Positions 17,130-26,415 of a stretch of 64,000 bases of DNA are shown here, in pieces. Origin of the DNA: Catenuloplanes niger (GTDB lineage: Bacteria; Actinomycetota; Actinomycetes; Mycobacteriales; Micromonosporaceae). A program made the position numbers and the translations under genes. The notes below the pieces were generated by a model. It made no database searches and was not told the DNA's origin. It was given only the letters and a program-made list of their open reading frames with translations. The first letter of the stretch is position 1. The number at the start of each line of letters is the position of its first letter. The stretch spans positions 9,100,501 to 9,164,500 of the forward strand of contig NZ_JAVDYC010000001.1 of assembly GCF_031458255.1 (NCBI RefSeq), written 5' to 3'.

Positions 17130-18655
17130 GCCGGTTCCCCGGTCGCGGACAGGCGCAGGATCGCGCCCTCGCCGTCGGCCGCGAGATGCAGCGAGCCGTC
17201 CGTGGCCGCGGCGAGCCCGGCGAACGGCCGCGGCACACCGGGCAGGCCGTGCGCGACCAGTGCGGGCCGGTGCCGGTGCGGCGGTGCGGCCGCGGGCAGC
17301 GCCGTGGCGGTCAGGTCCCCGCCGGTGCGCGCGTCGGCCGAGACGAGCCGCCGCCGCCCGGTCTCGGCGACGAACACCCGGCCGGCGCTGACCGCGATGC
17401 CCTGCGGGGCGTCCAAACCCTCGAGCAGCGGCAGCGGTACGCCGTCGGCGAGCCGGACGACCGTGCCGCGCTCCTCGTCGGTGACGTAGCAGTGGCCGTC
17501 GTGCACCGCGACGCCGGCCGGCCGGCCCAGCCCGTCCGCGAGCACGGTCACGGTGTCGTCGGCGGCGATGGCGAGCACCCGGCCCGCGCCGGACTCGGCC
17601 ACGACGAGCGCGCCGTCCGCCGCGACCGCTATCCCGAGCGGCTGGTCCAGGCCGCCGGCTCTCGCCCGTACCGTGCGGGATCGTCGGTCATAGGTGTTGA
17701 CCTGCCCGTACTGTGAGGTCAGGTGCAGCAGGTCACCGTCGGCGGCGACGGCGTGCGCGAAGTGCAGCAGCTCCGTGGTGGCCACGTCCGTGTCCGGCTC
17801 CTGGGCGCGGGCCAGCCGGTAGTGGTCGGCGGCGTGCACGGTGCCGCCCAGGTCGATCGTTATCCCCCACGGGCCGGTGAGCCCGTGCGGTACGACCTCG
17901 CGGGTGCGTCCGTCCGGGTGCAGCTCGGTGACGCCGCCGCTGGCGAAGCTGGTGACGAAGACGCGGTTGTCGTCGTCGACCGCGGCGTTGTCCAGCCCGA
18001 CGACGCCGCTGGTGATCAGCGACCGCGCGCCGCTGTCCGGGTCGATCCGGGTGACGACGCCGGCCGCGCCGCGGGACAGCACCAGCAGCGTGCCGGCCCG
18101 GTCGAAGCGGACCGCGACCGGCTCGTGCACGTCGGCCGCGACCAACTCCGGCTCGCCGCCGTCCGGGTCGATCCGGTACACCTCGCCGGTGATCATGTGC
18201 GGGTAGTACAGCCGGCCGTCCGGGCCGGTCTGCATGGCGTTGCCCATCGCCAGCCCGCCGGTCAGCACGACCGGTTCGGCGCCGGCGCGCAGCTCCAGCA
18301 GCCGGCCGTCCCGGATCATCTCGTTGACGAACAGCCGGTCACCGGCGAACGCTATCCCGTTGGGCAGCCGCACCCGGTCGGTGACCAGGCTGAACGTGCC
18401 GTCGGTGGCGCGCCGCCAGACCCGGCCGGGCACCAGGTCCACGACGTGCATCGCACCGTCCGGTGCGAAGGCGAGATCGTCCGGCGCCTCGACCGGGCCA
18501 CCGGGCGGCACGATCACCTCGACGTCGCCGGTGGCCAGGTCGACGGCGCTGATCTGCCCGGCGAGGAACTGCGCCACGTAGAGCCGGCCGTCCGGGCCGA
18601 ACGCGGCGCCGTTCGACCCGCGCAGCGGCGTGGGCCGGTTCAGCCGGCGGCTCAC
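17126..18655 (-). CDS. SMP-30/NHL-type beta-propeller protein, lactonase-like
   Basis: A 509-residue soluble protein built from repeated propeller blades, seen as recurring GPDGRLYV, APDGAMHVVD, NGIAFAGDRLFV, GPWGITID, QPLGIAVAADGALVV, RPAGVAVHDGHCYV and APQGIAVSAGRVFVAE segments. Some blades resemble SMP-30/gluconolactonase, which hydrolyses lactones using metal. No signal peptide is evident. The GTG at 18655 overlaps the stop of the upstream monooxygenase (GTGA). Since that enzyme makes esters or lactones, a lactone-hydrolysing role here is plausible but unproven. At 509 residues it is longer than single-propeller SMP-30 (about 300) and may hold two propellers. Confidence 0.75.
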   Translation of the reverse strand: MSRRLNRPTPLRGSNGAAFGPDGRLYVAQFLAGQISAVDLATGDVEVIVPPGGPVEAPDDLAFAPDGAMHVVDLVPGRVWRRATDGTFSLVTDRVRLPNGIAFAGDRLFVNEMIRDGRLLELRAGAEPVVLTGGLAMGNAMQTGPDGRLYYPHMITGEVYRIDPDGGEPELVAADVHEPVAVRFDRAGTLLVLSRGAAGVVTRIDPDSGARSLITSGVVGLDNAAVDDDNRVFVTSFASGGVTELHPDGRTREVVPHGLTGPWGITIDLGGTVHAADHYRLARAQEPDTDVATTELLHFAHAVAADGDLLHLTSQYGQVNTYDRRSRTVRARAGGLDQPLGIAVAADGALVVAESGAGRVLAIAADDTVTVLADGLGRPAGVAVHDGHCYVTDEERGTVVRLADGVPLPLLEGLDAPQGIAVSAGRVFVAETGRRRLVSADARTGGDLTATALPAAAPPHRHRPALVAHGLPGVPRPFAGLAAATDGSLHLAADGEGAILRLSATGEPA

Positions 18656-20421
18656 GCGCCGACCAGCACGTCGTCGTAGCCGCCCTCGGCACGCCAGCGG
18701 CGCAGCAGGTCGTGGAACGCGACCGGGCCGGGGCCGTAGGAGTTGTTCACCGGCCGGGGCCGGCCCTCGTTGTTGTAGTAACCGGGCGTGCACTCGGCCT
18801 GGAACGCGCGCGTGTCCGGCGCGACCTCGCGGATCGTGGCCACCCAGGCTTCCTCCGCCGCCGCGGCCGGCTCGATCCAGCGGGTGCCCCGCCGCCGCCC
18901 CTCGCCGATCACGGCGCCGATGTGGACCGCCTGCTGGTGCAGCAGGTGCACGAAGTTGACCGAGTTCGAGTTCTGCAGCGCGCCGAGGTGGAACAGGTTC
19001 GGGAAGCCGTGGCTGTAGAAGCCGTGCAGCGTGCGCGGGCCGCGGGCCCAGGTCTGCAGCAGCGGCACGCCGTCGCGGCCGTACACCGGCATGGTCCCGG
19101 AGACGACACCGGAGACCCCGGCCTCGAAGCCGGTGGCGAAGATGACGCAGTCGACCTCGTACTCGTCGTCGCCGACCACCACCGCGGTCTCGGTCATCCG
19201 GGTGATGCCGCCGGTGTCCGCGGTGTCGACCAGCGTGACGTTCGGCCGGTTGAACGTCGGCAGGTAGGTGTCGCTGAACCCGGGCCGCTTGCACATGTAG
19301 CGGTACCAGGGTTTGAGTTTCGCCGCGGTCGCCGGGTCGGTGACGATCTCGTCGACCCGGGCGCGGATCGCGTTCATCTTCGCGAAGTCGGCCAGCTCCA
19401 GCTCCTCGTCGCTCATCTCGGCCCGGGCACCGGTGAGGTACGTGGTCTGCAGGTGCCCGGTGGCGGTCCACCCGTCACCGACCAGGTCCACGTCGGTCCG
19501 GCCGCCGCTGATGATGGTGAGGAAGTTGTCCATCCGCTCGCGCTGCCAGCCCGGCTTCAGGCCGGCGGTCCAGTCCGGGGCGAGCGGCCGGTTGTCGCGC
19601 ACGTCGATCGACGACGGGGTGCGCTGGAAGACGTAGAGGTGCTGGGCGTCCCGGCCGAGGTGCGGGATGACCTGGATGCCGGTGGCGCCGGTGCCGACCA
19701 CGCCGACCCGCTTGCCGGCCAGCCGGTGCAGGTTGCCGTCCGCGTCGCCGCCGGTGTAGGCGTAGTCCCAGCGGCTGGTGTGGAACGTGTGCCCGCGGAA
19801 CGACTCGATGCCGGGGATGCCGGGCAGCTTCGGCTGGGTCAGCGTGCCGCTGGACACGATGACGTACCGGGCGCGGAAGTCGTCGCCGCGGTCGGTGCGG
19901 ACCTGCCACTCGGCCGCGGTCTCGTCCCAGCGCAGCTCCGTGACGCGGGTGTGGAACATGGTGTCCCGGTAGAGGCCGAAGTGCTCCGCGATCGCGACCG
20001 CGTGCCGGCGGATCTCGTCGCCGGGGGAGTAGCGCCAGGTCGGCACGGTGCCCACCTCCTCCAGCAGCGGCAGGTACACCGAGGACTCGACGTCGCAGTG
20101 GATGCCGGGGTAGCGGTTCCAGTACCAGGTGCCGCCGAAGTCGCCGGCCTCGTCGATCACCCGGATGTCCTCGAGGCCCGCCCGGCGCAGCTCCGCGCCG
20201 GTCAGCAGGCCGCCGAACCCGCCGCCGACGATCACGGCCTCGACCCGGTCGCGCACCGGGTCGCGCTCGGTCCGCGGGGTGTACGGGTCCGCGGCGTAGT
20301 AGCCGAACTCGCCGCGGGCGCCGCGGTACTGGGCGCTGCCGTCCGGGCGGATCCGGCGGTCACGCTCGTGCCGGTACTTCTCGCGCAGGGCGTCGGGGTC
20401 GAACTCCAGCTCAGCAGACAT
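18652..20421 (-). CDS. Type I Baeyer-Villiger flavin monooxygenase
   Basis: A 589-residue NADPH- and FAD-dependent enzyme. It has the FAD Rossmann motif VGGGFGGLLTGAEL (near residue 65), the second signature GTWYWNRYPGIHCDVES, the BVMO fingerprint FRGHTFHTSRW (FxGxxxHxxxW), and an NADPH Rossmann motif VGTGATGIQVI. Such enzymes insert oxygen next to a ketone to give an ester or lactone. The long N-terminal extension before the FAD fold resembles the cyclopentadecanone/acetone-type subgroup. The ATG at 20421 starts MSAELEF; an upstream in-frame start would add 17 unconserved residues. First gene of an operon with a lactonase-like propeller and an MFS exporter. Confidence 0.92.
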   Translation of the reverse strand: MSAELEFDPDALREKYRHERDRRIRPDGSAQYRGARGEFGYYAADPYTPRTERDPVRDRVEAVIVGGGFGGLLTGAELRRAGLEDIRVIDEAGDFGGTWYWNRYPGIHCDVESSVYLPLLEEVGTVPTWRYSPGDEIRRHAVAIAEHFGLYRDTMFHTRVTELRWDETAAEWQVRTDRGDDFRARYVIVSSGTLTQPKLPGIPGIESFRGHTFHTSRWDYAYTGGDADGNLHRLAGKRVGVVGTGATGIQVIPHLGRDAQHLYVFQRTPSSIDVRDNRPLAPDWTAGLKPGWQRERMDNFLTIISGGRTDVDLVGDGWTATGHLQTTYLTGARAEMSDEELELADFAKMNAIRARVDEIVTDPATAAKLKPWYRYMCKRPGFSDTYLPTFNRPNVTLVDTADTGGITRMTETAVVVGDDEYEVDCVIFATGFEAGVSGVVSGTMPVYGRDGVPLLQTWARGPRTLHGFYSHGFPNLFHLGALQNSNSVNFVHLLHQQAVHIGAVIGEGRRRGTRWIEPAAAAEEAWVATIREVAPDTRAFQAECTPGYYNNEGRPRPVNNSYGPGPVAFHDLLRRWRAEGGYDDVLVGA

Positions 20422-21076
20422 TCGCGGCCTTTCGCGTCGTTGGTCCGGTACGTCCAGCCAACCGAAGACCACCGCTTTAAGTCAACTGATTGAGTTTGAG
20501 TGTGGTCCGGGGCACGACGGCGCCGGGCGCCGCCGCCCGGCCGGTGTCGATGTGCTCCGATGTGGACGATCATGGCGCGACGCGGTGACCCGCCCGGGCG
20601 GGACCGTCAAGTCGGTCTGGCGGGCGCGGGCCGGCGCGGTGACCGAGCGGGCGGCCGCGGTACGGTTCGGGCAGCGGCCCGGAGCGCTGTCTGAGCGCGA
20701 CCGTGCTCTTCCTGCTCGCCGGCCCGGCGCTCGGCATCGACAGCGCCGACGACCTGCCCGCCGTCGTCGGCGTCATCCTGCTCCAGGCCGGGTGGAGCGC
20801 GCTCTGGCTGCGGCACGCCCGGTGCGGCCCGGCCGAGTGGGCCTGGCGATGCCTCACCCGGTGGTGCCGGCGCCCGCTGCGCCGCGCCCCGGCCACGCCG
20901 GTGCCGAGCCGGCCGCACGCGGCCGTCGACGAGTGATCCGCGGCTCCGATGTGCCGATCACGGCGCCGGTACGGCATATTGCAAAGGTATATGTCCTATT
21001 CGATATGTCTTTAGTGCGACACCATTCTGAGGTGCGTGTTCCTGCGGTGGTTGCGCCCGCGGAATAGAGTCGCGAC
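20422..21076. other. Intergenic region with a gene remnant
   Basis: Between the divergent monooxygenase and protease genes. It holds the monooxygenase promoter region, an AT-richer segment at 20980-21030 that probably contains the promoter of the protease gene cluster, and a DUF418-like fragment described separately. Confidence 0.5.
20703..20936 (+). pseudogene. DUF418-like C-terminal remnant
   Basis: A 77-codon open frame whose translation matches the last helix and tail of DUF418 membrane proteins: VILLQAGWSALWL followed by GPAEWAWRCLT and a basic end with PLRR. Full DUF418 proteins are about 350-400 residues with many helices; nothing of the upstream part is visible before 20703. It is therefore probably a decayed fragment rather than a working gene. 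Confidence 0.5.
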
Positions 21077-22702
21077 GTGCCCGCCGACGCGTTCTCACTG
21101 CCGCCGTGGGTGGTGCGTGTCTGCGACGGGGACGGCCTGACCGCCGGTGCCGGAATTCTGCTCTCCGATGATCTTGTATTGACCTGTGCGCATGTCGTCG
21201 ATCCATTTCCGGTGCCCGGCCGGGTGCCGCCACCGGTGCGGGTGACCTTCGCCGATCTGCCGGTCGGTGACCTCGGGGTGCCGGCCGACGTGGCACCGCG
21301 CGGCTGGGTGCCGCGCGACGAGTGCACCGGCGGTGACCTGGCCCTGCTGCGGGCCGCGGAGCCCCGCCGGCGCGGCACGGCCAGGCTGCTCTCGGCGCCG
21401 CTGCCGGGCGCGGCGGAGCTGCTGGCGTACGGCTTTCCCGCCTCGATCGACTCGGGTGTCTGGGCGGCCGTGCGGCCGGTGGCGCGCGGTGGACCGTGCG
21501 GCGAGTGGGTGCAGCTGGAACCGGTCGGGCGAGGCGTTCCGGTGCAGCGCGGTTTCAGCGGCACCGGCGTCGTCGACCCGGCGACCGGGCGCGTGATCGG
21601 CATGGTGGTCAGCGAGTTCACGAATGCGGGCGTCGCGATCTCCTGGATGATCCCGGTCGACACGATCATCGGTTATCTGCCGATGATCCGCCGTTTCGCC
21701 GAGGGCCCGCCCGCGCTCGACGACAGTTTCCTCAGCATCGCGGTCTCGACCGGCGGCGCGGACGTGCTGCCCGGCCAGGCGGACGCGGGCGACCGCCTGG
21801 CCCGCTGGCTGGCCGAGGAGGACGACGCACCGGCGCTGCTGGTCGTCGTGGCCGGCGACACCGGGTCCGCCGCCTCGGTCGACGTGCACCGGGTGGTGCT
21901 CAACGCGGACCGGGCCGAGGCACCGGCGCTGCGGGCGGCCGGGATCGACGGGCCGGACGTGCCGCCGGGCAGCGTCGACCTGGCCGTGGACGCGGCCGGT
22001 CTCGGCGCCGACGAGCTGATCGAGCTGATCGCGCGCCGGGCCGGCGTGTCCCGGCTGGACCTGCACGACCCGGCCGGTGCCCCACCGATGACCGTCGTGG
22101 TGTCCGGGGTGGACGAGGCGCACGAGCCGGAGCGGCTGGTGCACGAGCTGCGGGACCTCATCGAGTCGCGGGAGGAACGGATCCGCGTCGTGCTGATCTT
22201 CCGGCGGAGCGGTTCGGTCGCCCATCACGCGGCGGAGCAGGCCGCCAGCGGTTACGAGTCGGTCCCGCCGGACCCGTGGCTGGACGCGCGCCTGGACGAG
22301 CTGGCGGCACGGGAGCGGGCGACGTGGGAGCGGTACCTGGACACGGCGCGCCGGATCGCGGGCGTGCCCCGCCCCGCTCGGGACGCGACCCGGCTGCGGG
22401 CGCAGGCCGCCCAGCGGACCCGGCACTCCTCCTTCCGGGAGGAGATCACCGCGGCGCTGTCCCGGGCGGCCGCGTCCGTGACCGCGTTCGACGCGCTGCT
22501 CGAGCGGCGGACCGAGTTGCGGCAGCTGCTCGGTGCCTACCGGGACCGGGCGATCCGGGCCGGTCACGCAGAGGACCGCGACCTCGACCGGCTGCACCGC
22601 GTCGCGTACGGACTGCTTCATCGGAACCCGTGCGATCTGCGCGCGGCGGAGACGGCGGTCCGCGAGTACGCGACCGCGATCCGGGGCAAGGGCGGACGGT
22701 AG
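21077..22702 (+). CDS. Trypsin-like serine protease fused to a degenerate NTPase domain
   Basis: A 541-residue protein without signal peptide. Residues 1-205 are a trypsin-like fold with a full triad: His39 in TCAHVVD, Asp87 in GGDLALL, Ser161 in GFSGTGV. Residues about 230-385 resemble the STAND-type NTPase that often follows such proteases, but the Walker A site is lost (VVVAGDTGSAASV, no Gly-Lys-Ser/Thr) while a Walker B-like VVVSGVDEA remains. The C-terminal 140 residues are helical with ELRQLLGAYRDRA and NPCDLRAAE. The GTG at 21077 begins the conserved fold. First gene of a seven-gene run with a PknG-like kinase, vWA protein and Trypco1; likely an intracellular effector activated by partners. 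Confidence 0.82.
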   Translation: MPADAFSLPPWVVRVCDGDGLTAGAGILLSDDLVLTCAHVVDPFPVPGRVPPPVRVTFADLPVGDLGVPADVAPRGWVPRDECTGGDLALLRAAEPRRRGTARLLSAPLPGAAELLAYGFPASIDSGVWAAVRPVARGGPCGEWVQLEPVGRGVPVQRGFSGTGVVDPATGRVIGMVVSEFTNAGVAISWMIPVDTIIGYLPMIRRFAEGPPALDDSFLSIAVSTGGADVLPGQADAGDRLARWLAEEDDAPALLVVVAGDTGSAASVDVHRVVLNADRAEAPALRAAGIDGPDVPPGSVDLAVDAAGLGADELIELIARRAGVSRLDLHDPAGAPPMTVVVSGVDEAHEPERLVHELRDLIESREERIRVVLIFRRSGSVAHHAAEQAASGYESVPPDPWLDARLDELAARERATWERYLDTARRIAGVPRPARDATRLRAQAAQRTRHSSFREEITAALSRAAASVTAFDALLERRTELRQLLGAYRDRAIRAGHAEDRDLDRLHRVAYGLLHRNPCDLRAAETAVREYATAIRGKGGR

Positions 22703-22704
22703 CC

Positions 22705-24963
22705 ATGGCGATGAGATGCAACCGGCCGGGCTGCACCGGCGAGATCGACGAGACCGGTTTCTGCGTGGAGTGCGACCACCGACCGCTCCCGGAGGCACCG
22801 CAGTCCGCACCGGCCGGCGGCTGCGGCGCGCCCGGCTGCGGCACCGCGGGCCGGCCGTGGTCGGTCAACGGCATCGTCACGATGCCGACCATGCCGTCCC
22901 GCGACCCGGCCAGCCGGATCATGATGCAGTCCACCGCCTTCGACGCGGTACGCCGCTGCGGCCGGGCCGGCTGCCAGGGCCGGCTCAACTCGGCCACCGG
23001 GTCCGGCGCGCCCCGGACCAAGGGCTTCTGCCCGGAGTGCGGCAAGCCGTTCACGCTGGAGCCGCGGCTGAAGCCGGGCGATCTGGTCGCCGGCCAGTAC
23101 CGGATCGAGGGTCCGCTGGCCCGCTCCGGCTTCGGCTGGGTGTTCCTGGCCCGCGACGAGCACCTCGACAACCGGTACGTGGTGCTCAAGGGCCTGGTCA
23201 ACACGAACGACGCGCGGGCCGCCGAGATGGCGGTCCGGGAGCGGCAGTACCTGACCCGGCTCGACCACCCGAACATCGTCCGGATCTACAACGCGGTCAC
23301 CCACTACGACGCGGAGATGGACGAGCACCTCGGCTACATCGTGATGGACTACATCGACGGCGACTCGCTGCAGCAGGCGCGGGTGCCGGCACTGCGCGCC
23401 CGGGCCCGGTGCGGCCGGCGCGACGTCGACTGCGTGGCGATGCCGCTGGAGCACGTGCTCGGCTACGGCCTGCAGATCCTGTCCGCCCTGGCGTACCTGC
23501 ACGACCAGGGCCTGGTCTACTGCGACCTGAAGCCGGACAACGTCATGCGCGGCACCGACCGGATCGTGCTGATCGACCTCGGCGGCGTCACCGAGGCACC
23601 GGGCCGCGGCGGCGCGTTCACGCCCCCGTTCGCGCCGCCGAGGGAGGAGCTGGCGAAGTACGGCGCCACCGTACGGTCGGACGTCTTCAGCCTCGGCAAG
23701 ACCCTGGAGAACCTGCTGAGCGCCGGCGTCGACAAGTCACCGGAGCTGGAGCGCGCGGACCCGGGCGGGATATCGGTCGCGGCCGAGTCGTTCCGGCGGG
23801 CGATCCGGCGCGCCACCGCCGAGGACCGGGAGCGGCGGTTCGCGGACGCGGCCGAGTTCGCCGAGCAGCTCACCGGCGTGGTGCACGAGCTGAACGGGTT
23901 GCGGCAGGGCATCGAGTCGCGGTCGCCGTCGGCCCGGTTCGCGCCCACCTCCCGGCTGATCGACGCGGGCCTGGGATCGGTGCCGCCGCTGACCCGGTGG
24001 ACCGCGCCCGGCGAGGCGGCCGGCGCGGAACGGCCACCGGAGCCGGCAGAGATCATGACGGGGCTGCCGTTGCCGCGGGTGGACCCCGCCGACCCGGCCG
24101 CGCCCTACCTGACCGGCGACGACCCGGCTCCCCGGGAACTGCTCGGCCTGCCCGCCGGCGACTCCGTCGAGCTGCTGTTGCGTGGCGCGCGCGCCCACCT
24201 CGAGCTGGGCGCCCCGGACGCGGCCCGCGCGTGCCTGGACCGCGCCGCGATCCTGCTGCCCGAGCCCGGCCACCGCTGGCGGCTCGGCTGGTACCGCGGC
24301 CTGGCCGCGCTCGCCGGGCGGCAGGTCAAGACCGCGCTGGGCGAGTTCACCGACGTGTGCGACATGCTGCCCGGCGAGGCGGAGCCGAAGCTCGCGATGG
24401 CGCTCTGTGCCGAGTGGCTGCAGCAGGTCGACCGGGCCGAGCGCCTCTACACCGCGGTGTGGCGGCGGGACCGGTCGATGGTCAGCGCCGCGTTCGGGCT
24501 CGCCCGGCTCCGCCTGGCCCGGCAGGACCGCGACGGCGCCGTGGCGGTCCTGGACGAGGTCCCGGCGATCTCCCTGCACCGCGACGCCGCCCGGATCGCG
24601 GCGGTCCGCGCGCTGGTCGAACCGGTCGCGGGCCGGGCCGCGCAACCCGGCGACGTGCTGCGCGCCGCCACGCTGACCCGCCCGGACCGGCTGCGTCTCG
24701 ACGACGGCGAGCCGGACGGCAAGGCCCGGCAGCGGCTCACCGCGCTGGTCCGGCAGGTCGCGCTCGACATCGGCGTCACCGCGGCCGAGGCGGAACCGGC
24801 CGTGCTCGGCTCGCCCTGCACCCGGGACGGGCTGCGCCTGCTGCTCGAGCGATCGCTGCGCGACCTCGCCCGGCAGGCCGGCGGGCCGGACCAGTCGGAC
24901 GCGCTCGTCGACCTGGCCAACCGCGTCCGGTCCCGCACGCTGCTCACCGGCTGGCGGCACTGA
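22705..24963 (+). CDS. PknG-like serine/threonine kinase with zinc-ribbon N terminus and TPR C terminus
   Basis: A 752-residue soluble kinase. The N terminus has three Cys-rich ribbons (CNRPGCTGEIDETGFCVEC, CGAPGCG, CGRAGCQG..GFCPECG), as in the rubredoxin-like regulator of PknG. The kinase domain (about 140-400) has a glycine loop GPLARSGFGWVF, Lys162 in VVLKGL, catalytic Asp274 in YCDLKPDNVM and DLGG (Asp291), the last two typical of PknG rather than other kinases. The C-terminal half is helical TPR-like. It starts 2 bp after the protease gene. In mycobacteria PknG works with the GlnX membrane sensor and GlnH lipoprotein; analogous genes follow here. Confidence 0.9.
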   Translation: MAMRCNRPGCTGEIDETGFCVECDHRPLPEAPQSAPAGGCGAPGCGTAGRPWSVNGIVTMPTMPSRDPASRIMMQSTAFDAVRRCGRAGCQGRLNSATGSGAPRTKGFCPECGKPFTLEPRLKPGDLVAGQYRIEGPLARSGFGWVFLARDEHLDNRYVVLKGLVNTNDARAAEMAVRERQYLTRLDHPNIVRIYNAVTHYDAEMDEHLGYIVMDYIDGDSLQQARVPALRARARCGRRDVDCVAMPLEHVLGYGLQILSALAYLHDQGLVYCDLKPDNVMRGTDRIVLIDLGGVTEAPGRGGAFTPPFAPPREELAKYGATVRSDVFSLGKTLENLLSAGVDKSPELERADPGGISVAAESFRRAIRRATAEDRERRFADAAEFAEQLTGVVHELNGLRQGIESRSPSARFAPTSRLIDAGLGSVPPLTRWTAPGEAAGAERPPEPAEIMTGLPLPRVDPADPAAPYLTGDDPAPRELLGLPAGDSVELLLRGARAHLELGAPDAARACLDRAAILLPEPGHRWRLGWYRGLAALAGRQVKTALGEFTDVCDMLPGEAEPKLAMALCAEWLQQVDRAERLYTAVWRRDRSMVSAAFGLARLRLARQDRDGAVAVLDEVPAISLHRDAARIAAVRALVEPVAGRAAQPGDVLRAATLTRPDRLRLDDGEPDGKARQRLTALVRQVALDIGVTAAEAEPAVLGSPCTRDGLRLLLERSLRDLARQAGGPDQSDALVDLANRVRSRTLLTGWRH

Positions 24964-24978
24964 TGAGAGGACCCGCAC

Positions 24979-26415
24979 GTGAGTGATCCGTCCCTGTTCT
25001 CGCTCTCCATCGGGCAGAACACGTTCGTCCCGCTCGAGGCCGGCGACCTGTACGCGGTCCTGGCGGTCGAGTCGCACGCCGCCGCCGGCACCGGGGACCT
25101 GCCGGAGGCGGCCGAGGTGATCCTGGTCGACTCCTCCGGCTCGATGGAGCAGCCGCCGGCCAAGATGAGCGCGGCCCGGCACGCGGCCGCCGCCGCGGTC
25201 GACGCGCTCCGGGACGGCATGCGTTTCGCGGTGGTGGCTGGCAACGACGAGGCCCGGTCGATCTATCCGCGCGGTGGCACCGCGATCGCCGACGCGGCCA
25301 CGCGGGCGGAGGCCAAGGCCGCGATCCGGCACATCATCCCGGGCGGCGGGACCGCGATGGGCACCTGGCTCGCGGCGGCGCGGACGCTGCTGGCACCGCA
25401 CCACGCCGCGGTCCGGCACGCGATCCTGCTCACCGACGGGCGCAACGAGCACGAGAGCCGCGCCGCGCTGGACGCGGTGCTGGCGACCTGCCAGGGCACG
25501 TTCACCTGCGACGCGCGCGGGATCGGCGTGGACTGGAGCCCGGCCGAGCTGATCCGGATCGCGTCCGTGCTGGGCGGCACCGCCGAGGCGATCCGCGGTG
25601 AGCGGGAACTCGTCGAGGACTTCACCGCGCTGGCCGGCGGCACCGGCAGCAAGCGGGTGCCGCAGGCGCGGCTGCGGATCCGGACCGCCGCCGGTGTCTC
25701 GCTCGCCGAACTCAAGCAGGTCTTCCCGGTCAGCGCGGACCTCACCGAGCACCTGCGCCGGGTGGACGCGCGCACGGTCGAGGCCGCGCTCGGCGCGTGG
25801 GGCGTCGCGGAGATCCGGGAGTACTCGGTGCGGCTGACCATCGGCGACGCCGGGGAACTCGGCGAGGACTTCCGGGTCGGCACGGTCGAGGTGGTCACCG
25901 GGGCGGACGGCGTGCGCCAGGGCAGCCCGGAGCCGATCGTCGTGCACCGCACCGAGGACCCGGCGCTCTCCTCCGAGGTGAACCCCAGCCTGGGGTTCTA
26001 CCAGATCCAGGCGGAGACCGGCCGGGCGATCCAGAACCTGGTCGAGCTGTGCCAGGCCGGCCGGTACGAGGAGGCGGAAGCCGCGTGGGCCGAGGCCGAC
26101 AAGCTCGCGCGGCTCGGCGGCAACGACGAGGCGGTCCGGCGGCTCGCCCGGATCGTCGCGCCCACGCCCGACGGCCGGGTCGCGCTGCTGCGGCCTCCGC
26201 GCGCGTACGACCTGCTGGCACTGGAGGTCTTCCAGGTCCGGCCCGCGTCCGTGCCGCACCTGTCCGTGCAGTTCCCGGCGCCCGGCGAGCCGCGCCCGGC
26301 ACCGGCGGCCCGCGTGGACGGGGACCGCACCTGCCCGTCGTGCGGCTACCGGCCCACGCCGGAGGACAGGTTCTGCGCCGACTGCGGCACCCCGCTGCCG
26401 GGCGTGGCCGCGTGA
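24979..26415 (+). CDS. vWA domain protein with C-terminal zinc ribbon
   Basis: A 478-residue soluble protein. The vWA domain (about 40-240) has an intact metal-ion-dependent adhesion site: DSSGSM, Thr in GGGTAMG, and Asp in LLTDGRNEH. A beta-rich region and a helical segment follow (VELCQAGRYEEAEAAWAEADK), then a C-terminal ribbon CPSCGYRPTPEDRFCADCG. vWA proteins of this type assemble with MoxR/STAND ATPases and kinases in actinobacterial conflict-type systems. It sits 15 bp after the kinase and overlaps the next gene by 4 bp (GTGA). Its ribbon echoes the cysteine ribbons on the kinase, suggesting a shared interaction mode. Confidence 0.88.
   Translation: MSDPSLFSLSIGQNTFVPLEAGDLYAVLAVESHAAAGTGDLPEAAEVILVDSSGSMEQPPAKMSAARHAAAAAVDALRDGMRFAVVAGNDEARSIYPRGGTAIADAATRAEAKAAIRHIIPGGGTAMGTWLAAARTLLAPHHAAVRHAILLTDGRNEHESRAALDAVLATCQGTFTCDARGIGVDWSPAELIRIASVLGGTAEAIRGERELVEDFTALAGGTGSKRVPQARLRIRTAAGVSLAELKQVFPVSADLTEHLRRVDARTVEAALGAWGVAEIREYSVRLTIGDAGELGEDFRVGTVEVVTGADGVRQGSPEPIVVHRTEDPALSSEVNPSLGFYQIQAETGRAIQNLVELCQAGRYEEAEAAWAEADKLARLGGNDEAVRRLARIVAPTPDGRVALLRPPRAYDLLALEVFQVRPASVPHLSVQFPAPGEPRPAPAARVDGDRTCPSCGYRPTPEDRFCADCGTPLPGVAA

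Noticed and set aside
23737-26259. 840-codon minus-strand open frame opposite the kinase and vWA genes
   Set aside because: No motif or start signal; the plus strand carries intact kinase and vWA signatures throughout.
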